Both the position numbers and the translations under genes were made by a program. Under the pieces are notes generated by a model that searched no databases, was not told the origin of the DNA, and saw only the letters and a list, made by a program, of their open reading frames with translations. From Blastococcus sp. DSM 46786 (GTDB lineage Bacteria; Actinomycetota; Actinomycetes; Mycobacteriales; Geodermatophilaceae), in assembly GCF_900109665.1 (NCBI RefSeq), contig NZ_FOAO01000021.1:1-64000 (forward strand): a stretch of 64,000 nt of DNA, given 5' to 3'. Positions 27,724-38,700 of the stretch are shown piece by piece; within the stretch, counting starts at the first letter, position 1; the number at the start of each line of letters is the position of its first letter.

Positions 27724-29298
27724 GTGTTCGAGACCCTCTCCGACCGCCTGGACAAGGTGTTCACCGGCCTGCGCGGCAAGGGCCGGCTGTCCGACGCCGA
27801 CATCGACGCGACGGCGCGCGAGATCCGCATCGCGCTGCTCGAGGCCGACGTCGCGCTGCCGGCGGTGCGGGCCTTCATCACCGCGGTCAAGGAACGCGCC
27901 CGCGGTGCGGAGGTCTCCCAGGCGCTGAATCCGGCGCAGCAGGTCATCAAGATCGTCAACGAGGAGCTCGTCCAGATCCTCGGCGGCGAGACCCGCCGCA
28001 TCCGGCTGGCCAAGACCTCGCCGACGGTCATCATGCTGGCCGGTCTGCAGGGTGCCGGTAAGACCACCCTCGCCGGCAAGCTCGGCCGCTGGCTGAAGTC
28101 GCAGGGGCACACCCCGCTGCTGGTGGCCGCCGACCTGCAGCGCCCGAACGCGGTCAACCAGCTGTCGATCGTGGCCGGGCAGGCCGGCGTCGACGTCTTC
28201 GCGCCCGAGCCGGGCAACGGCGTCGGCAACCCGGTGCAGGTGGCCCGTGACTCCATGGACCACGCCCGCCGCACGATGCACGACGTCGTCGTCGTCGACA
28301 CCGCCGGCCGGCTGGGCATCGACGCCGAGCTGATGCAGCAGGCCGCCGACATCCGCGACGCCGTCCGGCCGGACGAGACGTTGTTCGTCGTCGACGCGAT
28401 GATCGGCCAGGACGCGGTGACGACCGCGCAGGCCTTCCAGGAGGGCGTCGGCTTCAGCGGCGTCGTCCTGACCAAGCTCGACGGTGACGCCCGGGGCGGT
28501 GCGGCGCTCTCGGTGCGGTACGTGACCGGCCAGCCGATCATGTTCGCCTCCACCGGCGAGAAGCTCACCGACTTCGACGTCTTCCACCCCGAGCGGATGG
28601 CCTCGCGCATCCTCGGGATGGGCGACGTGCTCACCCTCATCGAGCAGGCCGAGCAGGCCTTCGACGCCGACCAGGCCGAGAAGATGGCCGGCAAGCTCAC
28701 CTCGCGCGAGGGCTTCACGCTCGAGGACTTCCTCGAGCAGATGATGGCGATCCGCAAGATGGGCCCCATCGCCAACCTGCTGGGCATGCTCCCGGGCGCG
28801 GGCCAGATGAAGGAGCAGCTCAAGCAGGTCGACGACCGGGACCTGGACCGCACCGCGGCGATCATCCGGTCGATGACGCCGCAGGAGCGGGTCAACTCGA
28901 AGATCATCAACGCGTCCCGCCGGGTGCGCATCGCCAACGGCTCCGGGGTCAGCGTCACCGAGGTGAACCAGCTGCTGGAGCGCTTCGCGCAGGCGCAGAA
29001 GATGATGGGCCAGATGGCCGGCAGCATGGGCCTGCAGGGCATGGGCCCCATGTCGAAGAAGGCCCGCGGCCGGCAGATGCAGGCGCAATCCAAGAAGGGC
29101 AAGGGCAAGAAGGGGAAGGGCAAGGGTGGCCCGGCCCGCCGTCCCGCCGGTGCCCCCGGACTGCCGCCGGGCGCGGGCTTCCCGGGCGGGGCCAACCCCT
29201 TCGGCGGCGCCGGCATGCCGGGCCTCCCGCCCGGTCAGGGCCTGCCCGACCTCACCAAGCTGAACTTCGACCAGTTCAAGGACGGCAACGGGCGGTGA
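27724..29298 (+). CDS. ffh: Signal recognition particle protein Ffh
   Basis: Ffh binds 4.5S RNA and signal sequences and delivers ribosomes to FtsY. The 524-residue protein has an N domain, a G domain (LQGAGKTTLAGKL, DLQRPNAV, DTAGRLG, LTKLDGDARGG) and a methionine-rich M domain from about residue 330 (MPG and MMGQMAGSMGLQGMGPM). The last 80 residues are a lysine-glycine and then proline-glycine rich tail, longer than in most bacteria but common in Actinobacteria. The stop overlaps the next gene. Confidence 0.96.
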   Translation: MFETLSDRLDKVFTGLRGKGRLSDADIDATAREIRIALLEADVALPAVRAFITAVKERARGAEVSQALNPAQQVIKIVNEELVQILGGETRRIRLAKTSPTVIMLAGLQGAGKTTLAGKLGRWLKSQGHTPLLVAADLQRPNAVNQLSIVAGQAGVDVFAPEPGNGVGNPVQVARDSMDHARRTMHDVVVVDTAGRLGIDAELMQQAADIRDAVRPDETLFVVDAMIGQDAVTTAQAFQEGVGFSGVVLTKLDGDARGGAALSVRYVTGQPIMFASTGEKLTDFDVFHPERMASRILGMGDVLTLIEQAEQAFDADQAEKMAGKLTSREGFTLEDFLEQMMAIRKMGPIANLLGMLPGAGQMKEQLKQVDDRDLDRTAAIIRSMTPQERVNSKIINASRRVRIANGSGVSVTEVNQLLERFAQAQKMMGQMAGSMGLQGMGPMSKKARGRQMQAQSKKGKGKKGKGKGGPARRPAGAPGLPPGAGFPGGANPFGGAGMPGLPPGQGLPDLTKLNFDQFKDGNGR

Positions 29299-30380
29299 CC
29301 GCCCACGCCCTCCACCTGTCCGGTGTGGTGCTGCCCGAGGGGGAGCACCGCGACGTCTGGGTGCGCGACGGGCGGTTCACCTTCGACCCGGTGCCCGGCG
29401 CGGAGACGGTCAGCCGTGGCGGCTGGCTGCTGCCCGGCCTGGTCGACGCGCACTGCCACGTCGGCATCGCCCGCGGCGGCGGGCACGTCGAGGACCTCGC
29501 CCACGCACGGCAGCAGGCCCTGACCGAGCGGGACGCCGGGGTGCTCGCGCTGCGCGACTGCGGCTCGCCGGTCGACACCCGCGAGCTCGACGGCGACCCG
29601 GAGCTGCCGACGATCATCCGCGCCGGGCGGCACATCGCCCGCACCCGCCGCTACATCCCCGGGCTCGGAGTCGAGATCGAGCCCGAGGACCTGGTCGAGC
29701 AGACCCGCGTCCAGGCCCGACGCGGCGACGGGTGGGTGAAGCTGGTGGGCGACTGGATCGACCGCTCGGTCGGCGACCTCGCACCCGAGTGGCCGGCCGA
29801 CGTCGTCGCCGCGGCGATCGCCGCCGCGCACGAGGAGGGCGCCCGGGTCACCGCGCACACCTTCGGCACCGACGCGCTGCCCGCGCTGATCGAGGCCGGT
29901 ATCGACTGCATCGAGCACGGCACCGGGCTGACCGAGGAGCTCATCGGCGAGATGGCCCGCCGCGGCACCGCCGTCGTCCCCACGCTGGTCAACGTGGAGA
30001 ACTTCCCGGGCTTCGCCGCAGCGGGGGAGAAGAAGTTCCCCACCTACGCGAGCACGATGCGGCGGTTGTACGCGAACTCCGGCGCCGTGGTGCGGGCCGC
30101 GTTCGAGGCGGGGGTGCCCGTGTTCGCCGGCACCGACGCCGGCGGCGGGATCGACCACGGCGTCATCGCCGACGAGATCCGCGCGCTCTGCCGGGCCGGC
30201 ATCCCGGCCGAGGCGGCGCTGGCCGCGGGTTCGTGGAAGGCCCGGGAGTGGTTGGGCCTGCGCGGCATCGAAGAGGGGGCGACGGCCGACGTCGTCGTCT
30301 ACGAGACCGACCCCCGCGCCGACCTCGACGCGCTGCAGCGACCGCAGCGGACCGTCCTGCGCGGCCGCATCGTCGCCTGA
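29295..30380 (+). CDS. Amidohydrolase-family protein
   Basis: This 361-residue metal-dependent hydrolase resembles the imidazolonepropionase-like branch. It carries the metal ligands HCH in GLVDAHCHVG, a lysine in WVKLVGDW, a histidine in VTAHTFG, IEHGTGL, and the C-terminal acidic ligand in FAGTDAGGG. The substrate is unknown. The GTG start lies inside the ffh stop (GTGA), so it is co-translated with ffh, although no functional link is evident. Confidence 0.88.
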   Translation: MTAHALHLSGVVLPEGEHRDVWVRDGRFTFDPVPGAETVSRGGWLLPGLVDAHCHVGIARGGGHVEDLAHARQQALTERDAGVLALRDCGSPVDTRELDGDPELPTIIRAGRHIARTRRYIPGLGVEIEPEDLVEQTRVQARRGDGWVKLVGDWIDRSVGDLAPEWPADVVAAAIAAAHEEGARVTAHTFGTDALPALIEAGIDCIEHGTGLTEELIGEMARRGTAVVPTLVNVENFPGFAAAGEKKFPTYASTMRRLYANSGAVVRAAFEAGVPVFAGTDAGGGIDHGVIADEIRALCRAGIPAEAALAAGSWKAREWLGLRGIEEGATADVVVYETDPRADLDALQRPQRTVLRGRIVA

Positions 30381-30437
30381 ACCGGGCCGTGACCGTGGGC
30401 AGCCGTCCCTCCGTCGTCCCGTCAGGCGGGCGCTGAG

Positions 30438-30626
30438 GTGCAGGCGCTATCGTTCCTGGCCCTGACGGCGCTGATCCTGGCCCTCGCGGCGGTCAACTGG
30501 GTGCTCAAGGCGCCTCGGGGGCGCATCTCCCCGCTGCTGCGCGGAGGCGTGCTGGCGTCGGGCGCGCTGGTGGCGGCGCTGTCCACCTGGTTCCTCGTCG
30601 TGAACGCCGCCTCGGGCTTTTTCTGA
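30438..30626 (+). CDS. Small two-helix membrane protein
   Basis: The 62 residues contain two hydrophobic helices (residues 2-22 and 36-60) joined by a basic loop (LKAPRGRISPLLRGG). It ends in GFF. I do not recognise the family. It starts with GTG 30438 with only a weak purine-rich stretch upstream. Its last codons (TTC TGA) are the beginning of the tandem repeat that follows. Confidence 0.6.
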   Translation: MQALSFLALTALILALAAVNWVLKAPRGRISPLLRGGVLASGALVAALSTWFLVVNAASGFF

Positions 30627-30678
30627 CGGCGGCCCGCTCTTCTGACGGCCGCCCGCCTCTTCTGACGGCCGCCCGGCC
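30621..30678. repeat. Three tandem copies of a 19-20-bp unit
   Basis: TTCTGACGGCGGCCCGCTC (30621-30639), TTCTGACGGCCGCCCGCCTC (30640-30659) and TTCTGACGGCCGCCCGGCC (30660-30678) follow each other without gaps. The first copy contains the final codon and stop of the small membrane protein. The array fills the gap between two convergent genes. Confidence 0.75.
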
Positions 30679-30686
30679 GGGTCGGG

Positions 30687-32219
30687 TCAGTTGATGCAGC
30701 CGGTGTCGGCGGCGGTGCGGGCGCCCTCGCCCTCGCCCTCGGCCGGTGCCGCCGGCGGCGGTGCATCCACGGCCTGCCCGACGCCGTTGAAGTCCGAGCC
30801 CAGGACGAGCTGGACGGTGCCCGGCGTCGCGTCGTCGACGACCGTGGTGACGGCGCCGGGGACGGCGGCGGCGAGCGCGGCGGCCAGTGCCTCGTCACCC
30901 GCGGCGTGGCGGATCTCGGTCTGCGCGTACCCGGAGCTGTCGGCGTTGCCGGTGGAGAGCACGGGAAAGCCGGCGGCCTCGAGCTCGTCCTGGGCCGAGG
31001 CGGCCAGCCCGCTCGTCCCCGAGCCGTTGAAGACGGCCACGGAGACGTCAGCGGGGTCGGCGGCCTCCGGTGGGGCGGCGTCCTCCGGCGCGGGCTCGGG
31101 CTCGGTGGAGAGCTGCGAGAAGAACTGGCGCAGGGTGGCCTCGTCCTCGAGCCGGACGATCGACGCGTCGCCCTCCCGGTCGATCCCGAGGTTGGGCACG
31201 GTCTGGAACTCGATGCTGCCAGTGGTCACCGACTGCATCTGCTCGGCCAGCTGCAGCAGGTTCAGGTCCTCGTCCACCGTGAGGGACTCCGCGGCGGCCT
31301 GCACCAGCTCGCGCTGCTTGCCGAGGTCGAGCAGCACGTCCTCGGAGAGCATCTTGCGCAGCACGCCGGCGATGAAGACCTGCTGGCGGACGATGCGGTC
31401 GAAGTCGCCCCCGGGCAGTCCGTGCCGCTGGCGGACGAACTTCAGCGCGTCCGCGCCGCTGATCGTCTGCGGGCCGGCGGGGAAGAAGGCGCCGGACCAC
31501 TCCCGGTCGTCGACGGCTTCGCAGAGGTTGACCTCGACACCGCCGACGACGCTGGACAGCTCGAAGAAGCCGAGCAGGTCGACCTCGGCGTAGTGGTCGA
31601 TCTGCAGCCCGGTGAGCCGGCTGATCGTCCGCACCAGCAGCTGCGCGCCGGCCGCCTCGCGTGCGGCTTCGCTTTCGGCGTCCGCGTTCGTGTAGCCGTA
31701 GGCGTAAGCGGCGTTGAGCTTGTCCTCGCCGTAGCCCGGGATCTCGACCCAGGAGTCGCGCGGGAAGGAGACGAACGAGGCGCGCGACCCGTCGGCGGGC
31801 ACGTGCACCAGGATGATCGTGTCGGTGTTGATGCCGGAGTCGGTGCCGGCGTTGAGCTCGGCGAGCTGCTCCTCGGTCAGGTTGCTGCGGCTGTCGTTGC
31901 CGACCAGCAGGAGGTTCATCGCCTCGCCGTCGCCGTCGTTGCCCTCGGCGGGGATGGCGTCGGTGCGGTTCACCGTCGCGTCGGCGACCTGGCCGAGGTA
32001 CCAGCCCCAGCCGGAGCCCGCGAGGAGCAGCACCGAGAGCAGCCCGGCGACGACCCGGCTGCCGACCACGAGCCGCCGGCGGCCGTCCCGCTCGCGCAGG
32101 CCGGCGGCGCTCGACCCGGTTCGGGCACGCGGGCGCCCGCCGGCCCGCGGGTCGAGGCGCGGAGGGAGCGGCCGGGGGCCCTGCTGGTCGCGGTCTCGGC
32201 CCACTGGTTCCTCGCTCAC
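30687..32219 (-). CDS. LytR-CpsA-Psr (LCP) cell-wall glycopolymer transferase
   Basis: LCP proteins attach teichoic acids, arabinogalactan or capsule to peptidoglycan. The 510-residue protein has a cytoplasmic tail, a membrane helix near residues 50-73 (VVGSRVVAGLLSVLLLAGSG), and the LCP domain with LLLVGNDSRSN, TDTIILVHV, SFPRDSWVEIPGYGEDKLNAAYAYG and KFVRQRHG. A C-terminal LytR_C domain (about residues 390-480) follows an acidic linker. The very C-terminus is alanine-proline rich. Its catalytic arginines and aspartates appear intact. It converges on the small membrane protein gene and is divergent from the RHS cassette. Confidence 0.92.
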   Translation of the reverse strand: MSEEPVGRDRDQQGPRPLPPRLDPRAGGRPRARTGSSAAGLRERDGRRRLVVGSRVVAGLLSVLLLAGSGWGWYLGQVADATVNRTDAIPAEGNDGDGEAMNLLLVGNDSRSNLTEEQLAELNAGTDSGINTDTIILVHVPADGSRASFVSFPRDSWVEIPGYGEDKLNAAYAYGYTNADAESEAAREAAGAQLLVRTISRLTGLQIDHYAEVDLLGFFELSSVVGGVEVNLCEAVDDREWSGAFFPAGPQTISGADALKFVRQRHGLPGGDFDRIVRQQVFIAGVLRKMLSEDVLLDLGKQRELVQAAAESLTVDEDLNLLQLAEQMQSVTTGSIEFQTVPNLGIDREGDASIVRLEDEATLRQFFSQLSTEPEPAPEDAAPPEAADPADVSVAVFNGSGTSGLAASAQDELEAAGFPVLSTGNADSSGYAQTEIRHAAGDEALAAALAAAVPGAVTTVVDDATPGTVQLVLGSDFNGVGQAVDAPPPAAPAEGEGEGARTAADTGCIN

Positions 32220-32341
32220 GCCGGTCGGCCCCGCGGCGGGGGTGCGGATGCGCCTCTGACCGGCCCGATCGTAGCGAGGTCGAGCGAGCCGGGGAGCGGC
32301 TGCGAGGTGCCGTCCGGGCGCCGGCGCTGTTGACTCGTCGC

Positions 32342-32512
32342 ATGGTCACCCCACTCCCGGAGCCCGACGGCCCGCTCGACCCCGGCGAGCCCGTGCCCGA
32401 CGACCCGGGCGAGCTGCTGCCCGACACCCCCGACACGCTGCCGCCCGCGCCGGTCGAGCCCTCGCCCGACGACCCCGGTGGCGACCCCGGCGGGGTGCCC
32501 GAGCCTGCCTGA
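32342..32512 (+). CDS. Possible proline/aspartate-rich peptide
   Basis: ATG 32342 opens a 56-residue frame made almost only of Pro, Asp, Glu, Gly and Leu (for example PDDPGELLPDTPDTLPP). There is no ribosome-binding site, domain or signal peptide. The composition could arise by chance in this G+C-rich gap, so the gene is uncertain. Confidence 0.3.
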   Translation: MVTPLPEPDGPLDPGEPVPDDPGELLPDTPDTLPPAPVEPSPDDPGGDPGGVPEPA

Positions 32513-32763
32513 CCGCTTCGACCCGGGAAGGCGGCGTCCGGCCGACACCTCGATCGGTAGCCGGGGAGCCGCCGCCGTGCCCGACCGGATGGCCACCTGC
32601 CTGACCTGCGCCTACGAGGCACAGCGTGCTGATTGCCGGGATCACCAACCTACTGCGTAACGATCTCGTCACGTCGTGTCACATGCCGACCGATCGGCCG
32701 AGTTCGAGCCGTTGACCTGCGAGTTTGTGCGAGCTCATCGCTCGCAATGCCTCGGAGGTTTTC
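32513..32763. other. Upstream region of the RHS cassette
   Basis: This 251-base stretch lies before the large RHS gene. It is somewhat less G+C-rich toward the gene. The ribosome-binding site GGAGG at 32754-32758 is five bases before the GTG and decides that start. TTGACC at 32712-32717 could be a -35, but no good -10 follows at 16-18 bases. No RNA gene or other frame was seen. Confidence 0.5.
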
Positions 32764-35700
32764 GTGAGGGTCCGTCGTGCAGCTGCGCCCGTCGTTCCTC
32801 GGCGCAGTCGAGGGGTGATCGGTCTGCTCACGGCGGCGGTGCTCGGCTTCACGGTGGTGGACGGGGTGCCGGCGTACGCGGCGCCGCAGGTCGACACAGC
32901 GCTGCCGAGCAGTGCCTTCGAGGGCATCTCGGATGATCCCGTCCCGGTGCCGTCCGTGGCCGAGGCGCCTGCGCCTGCCCCGGCTGCCGGGGCGGTCGAG
33001 GAGCTTCCGCCCGCGCTTCCCGACCTGCCAGACGTGCCGGCCCTGCCGGAAGGGCGCTGGCACACGCGGGACCTGGACGAGCTCACGGCCGCACTGCGGC
33101 AGGCGGAGCGCACCGGAGAACCTGTGGAGCTGGTGTCGGAGACGACGGAGACCTCGATCAGCTTCGCTCAGCCGGACGGAACCGTGACCGTGCAGAGCGC
33201 CGCCGCGCCGGTCCGGACCAAGGTCGATGGCGTGTGGGTGGACGTCGACACGACCCTGGGGTTCACCGAGGACGGGGTACGACCGACCGCGGTGACGGGG
33301 GAGCTCACGTTCTCTGCCGGCGGTACGCAACCCATGGTCCGGCTCAGCGACGGCGAGTCCGCCACCCTCCGTCTCGACTGGGACGGTCGGCTGCCCGAGC
33401 CGGTCCTCCGTGGCAGCAGTGCCATCTACCGCGAGGTGCTGCCGCATGTCGACCTGGTCCTGACGGCGACCCGTCAGGGGTTCGAGCAGCACGTGGTGGT
33501 GCGGCAGCGGCCCGATGCAGAGACGTTCTCGGCGCTGCGCGAGCTGAAGTTCCCGATGGCTGCGAATGGCGCCGACGTGGTCGAGGGCGAAGGCGGTGAG
33601 CTCGTCCTCGAGGACGGCGGCAAGGTGCTCGGTACGGCGGCCGCTCCCGTCATGTGGGATGCGCGGACGAATGCCCAGAGTGACGAGCCGGCCGCGGTTC
33701 GCCCAGTCGGGCTCGAGCTCGCGGAAACCACCGAACGGGGGGTGGACGCCACGCTCGTCCTGGCTCCTGACGAAGCGTTTCTCCTGGCGCCCGACACGGT
33801 CTACCCCGTGACCATCGACCCGACGCAGGCGCTCGGCTTGCTCGGGGACACGTTCGTCCAGAGCAACATCGCGAACACGCCTCAGGGTGGGGCGACCGAA
33901 CTGCTGGTCGGCACCTACAACGGCGGCGGTCAGGTCAACCGATCACTGCTCGTGTTCGATGCCTCGCCGGCGTTCGAGCGGGTCGTCCAGTCGGCGACCT
34001 TGTCCCTGTGGGAGCACCACTCGTTCTCGTGCACACCACGCTGGGTCGACATCCGCAACGCGGGATGGTTCGACCCCGCCACCGTGACCTGGAACAGCCA
34101 GCCGTGGATCGACTGGCGGCCGGAGGGAATCCTCGCCAACGCGAACGTTGCCAGCGGATACAGCTCAGCGTGCCCGGACGCCTGGGTCAACTTCGACATG
34201 ACCGGGTGGGTGCAGCACTACGCCGACGCCCGCAACGAGACCGACTGGACGATGCCGCTGGCTGTGACGGCCGGCAGCGAGACCGACAGTGTCGGGTGGA
34301 AGAAGTTCCACTCCGGCAACGCCGGCGGCAACGTGCCCACGCTGACCTTCGCCTATGACGGAAACTGCGATCAGTACAACGGAGTCCTGGTGTGCGGTGC
34401 CATCCGGGACAAGTACTACTCATCCGGTGGCCCAGAAGGCCCCCTGGGGATGCCCGCGACCAGTCAGAACTGCGGTGCCCGCGATGGGGGGTGCTTCAAC
34501 CACTTCCAGGGCGGATCCGTCTACTGGTCAGCTGCCACGGGTGCGCACATGGTGGCCGGCGGCATCCGGGAGAAGTACGCGGCCATCGGCTGGGAGTACT
34601 CGGCTCTCGGTTATCCCACGACCGATCAGATCTGCGGCGGCCGTGACGGGGGGTGCTACAACCACTTCCAGGGCGGGTCCATCCTCTGGTCAGCAGCGAC
34701 CGGTGCCCGCGCAGTAACCGGTGGGATCTGGCAGAAGTACGCAGAGATAAAATTCGAGAACTCTGTGCTCGGCTACCCCACGACCGACCAGAACTGTGGC
34801 GCTCGGGATGGGGGGTGCTTCAACCACTTCCAGGGCGGGTCGATCTACTGGACGCCGGCTCACGGGGCGCATCCGGTCACCGGACCGATCCGAGCGACGT
34901 GGGCCGACATGGGTTACGAGTACGGCTGGCTGGGATTTCCGACCACCGACCCTGCGCAGGTGGCGGGCGGCACGCGGCAGCAGTTCGAGGGCGGCAACAT
35001 CGTCCGGGACGAGCGGTCGAACACCACGACCGTCGGCGCCGGTGCACTCACGCGCCCCACGCAGTTCCAGCGGGTCACCCAGGCGCGCACCGAGTTGCAG
35101 GCCACCGCGAAGATCCGACCCGGCGGAAGCTCCTATGACGGTGTGCGGTTCCAGTGGCGCTCGTACAGCCTCAACCCCTCGGATGGCTGGATCAACGTGG
35201 ATCCTGTGGCGTTGCGACTGCCCGAGGGCGGCGCCGTCGTCGGCACCTGGTTGCCGGTCACGGATCAGGACGGCGGCAAGGTGTCGGCCCGCTACCAGTG
35301 GCATGCCACCTCGAGCATTTCGGTCGATGGGCTGATGCAGGTGCGCGCCTGCTTCCGGCTGACCGGCACCACCGACGAGCGCTGTACAGGCGTCACCCAG
35401 ATCACCGTCGACCGGGCCGGCCTCACCGGCGCGAACGCCACCTCCGACGTGGGCCCGGGAACCGTCGGCCTGCTGACCGGCGCCTACGCGGTCGTGGGCC
35501 GCGATGTCGAGGTCAGCGCCCCGCACGGGGGGCTGGCTGCCACCCGCAGTTTCGCCAGCAACGACCCGAACCGGGCCGGGCCCCTGGGCCCGGGTTGGCG
35601 GATGTCGCTCGCCGTCGATGAGGCAGGTGCCGACTACCTGAGCCTCGTCGACCGCACCGAGACGGTGCTCATCACCCGCGGCGACGGCACCCAGCTGCCC

Positions 35701-38700
35701 TTCGTCCGGAAGTCGTCGAGCGCTGCTGACGTGAACACCTACGTCGCCGAGGGGGAGGCCAGCACCGAGGGTGCGACCCTCACCTTCGTCCCCGGGGCGA
35801 CGGGGACGGCGAGCAGCTACGTGCTCACCGACCTGGACGGGGACAAGGTCACCTTCACCCGTGCGGACGGCGGGCACGGGCATCGCGACGGCGGCCTGTT
35901 CCGGGTGACCAAGGTGGAGGCCATCCGCGGCAAGGCGGGCAGTACCGACCTCGCTCCCGCCCTGACCACCGTCGCCTACACGGCCGCGGGCAACCCGCGG
36001 CTGCTGCTGGCGCCGACCGACGCCGGGGCAGCCTGCCCGGACCCCACCATCACCGCACAGCCGGCCGGCTGCCGAGCGCTCGAGTTCGTCTACACCGGCA
36101 CGGGAGGCGCCGAGCGGCTGCAGGAGGTGCGGCTGTGGGCGCACGGCGCGGCGGCCGCAGCTGGTGAGCTGGTCACCGGGAGCACCCCCGTCGCGGCGCG
36201 GATGATCACCATGGCGCGCTACGGCTACGACAGCGACGGGTGGCTCGCGTCGGTCACCGACCCCCGCAGCGGCCAGCAGGTGACCTACACCTACCGGACC
36301 GACGGGCGGCTGGAGACGATCACGCCGGTCGGTGGCACGGCGACCTGGACGCTGGGGTACGACGACCGGCAGCTGCCCCGCCTGGTGTCGGCCACGCTGG
36401 ATGAGGGACCCGACGGCCTGGCTTCCCAGCGCACCAGCGTGCGCTACGGCCTGCCGCTGGACGGCAGCAACAGCGCCCTGCCGACGCTCACCGCAGCGGA
36501 GGTGAAGCGCTGGGGCCAGGCGGCTGCGCCCACCGACATGACCGCCATCTTCGGGCCGGACGTGGTGCCCGACAGTGCACCGACCGCGGCGCAGTGGCGT
36601 GGCGCCCAGCTGTTGGCGCTGGACGTCAACGGCCGGGTCACCAACACGGCCAACTTCGGCGGGACCATCGATCAGGACACCGGGGCGGACGAGGCGCCGG
36701 CCTGGCGGATCGCCACCACGGAATACGACGCCGAGGGCCGGGGGAACGTCGTCCGGGAGCTGTCTGCGGGCAACCGTGACCGCGCCCTCGCCGCCGGTGC
36801 CGACGCAGCCGCTGAGGCGACCCAGGCCAAGCTGCTGGACACCGTCAACAGCTACTCCGCCGACGGACTGGACCTGCTGCGCAGCTACCAGCCCGCCCGC
36901 CCGGTCACCGTCGCCGCCGGTGACCGTCAGGTCAGCGCCCGCACGCGGACCACCACCGTCTACGACACGGGTCAGGAGGCCGGGCACCCCACCCCCGGGG
37001 CGACCCGCCACCTGCCTGTCCGCACCACCGTGGAGGCGGTGGAGATCCACGTCGGGTTGCCGGCGGGCTCCACCGGCACCGACCCGGCGCTGCCGGCGCT
37101 GGACGGCCGCAGCCGTGTGACGGTGCTGGAGTACGGCACGCCGAACGCGTGGAAGTTCGGCACGCCGACGGCTACCCGGGTCGACCCCGGTGGCGGCGCG
37201 GCTGAGGTGGTGACCCGGCAGGTGCTCGACGAGCAGGGGCGCACCATCTCCAGCACGCTGCCTGCCGGTGGCACCGGCACCACCACCGCGGCGACGACGG
37301 TCAAGGTCTACTACTCGGCCAACAGCACCGAGCCGGGTTGCGCCAGGGCGGAATGGGCCGGCTGGCTGTGCAAGAGCCGCTCCGGCGGCGCACCGGACGC
37401 CGGGTTCGCGCTGCCCACCACGCACGTGACCGGTTACGACGTGTACGGCAACGTCACGCGGGTGGTGGAGACCGGTGCTGGCGTCACCGGGACCGCGGAT
37501 ACCGCGTACGACGCGGTGGGTCGTGCCCGGCGCAGTGGCATGACCGGTACCGGGACGGAGGTGGGCCAGCTTCGGCCGCAGGTGGAGACCACCTACACCG
37601 ATGCCGGTCTGGTCGACGAGACCCGCCTGGTCGGTGCGGACGGGGCGGTGGTCGGGAGTGCGGCGGAGGGCACCGGTGCGATCGGGCGGGCGTATGACGG
37701 CTATGGCCGGTTGGTGTCCTACACCGATGGCAGTGGGCTGGTCACGACGCAGTCCTATGACTCGGTGGGCCGGTTGGTGCAGGTGGCCAACGAGCACGGC
37801 ACCCGCACCATCGGCTACGACGGCGGCGGTGAGCGGGGGAGCCTGCCGACCAGCCTGACCATCTCTGGTGTCGGTGAGTTCACCGCCCGGTACGGAACCG
37901 ACGGGAGCCTGGTGCGGGAGGAGCTCCCGGGCGGGTTGAGTGCGACGACGGTGCGCGATGCCGCCGGGGACGCGGTGCGCCTGACGTACGTGAAGACCGC
38001 CGCCGATGGCAGCACGAGTGAGTGGTTGAAGTCGGCGGCGTCGATCAACGGCTTCGACCAGGTCGACATGTATCAGACGTCGGCGGTGACGGGGCTGCCC
38101 CGGACCAACCGGTACGGCTACGACGACTTGGGCCGGCTGGTCTCGGCGACGGACTGGGCGGCGCTGCAGGCCGGCGGTCTGCCGACGGGGCCCTCGTGCA
38201 CGCGCTCGTACACGTTCGACGTCAACAGCAACCGCACCGGACTGGTCCAGGCGGCGACGGCGGGGGCGCCGGGCGGCACCTGCCCGGCCACCGTGGCGGC
38301 GTCGGCCTCCTACGGCTACGACAGCGCGGATCGGCTGAAGGTCGACGGCACGCGGAGCTCGTTGCGGTATGACGCGCTGGGCCGCACCCGGGTGCTGCCG
38401 TCGGTGGACACCGTCGACGGCGGCGGGGACGTGGCGATCGACTACTACGTCGATGACCTGGTGGCGGGCATGGCCCAGGGCGGGCGGACGACGGCGTTCG
38501 ATCTGGACGCCGCGGCGCGACGGGTGGTGCGCACCGACACCGACACCGCCGCCCCGGGCGCGCGCCGCACGACCAGCCTCTACAGCGGCGACGACGACAA
38601 CCCCGACGTGGTGCGGGAGCCGGACAACAGCTACACCCGCAACATCGCTTCCTTCGGTGGGCTGGCCGCGGTGGTGACCAAGAACGGCACCGCCGGGGCG

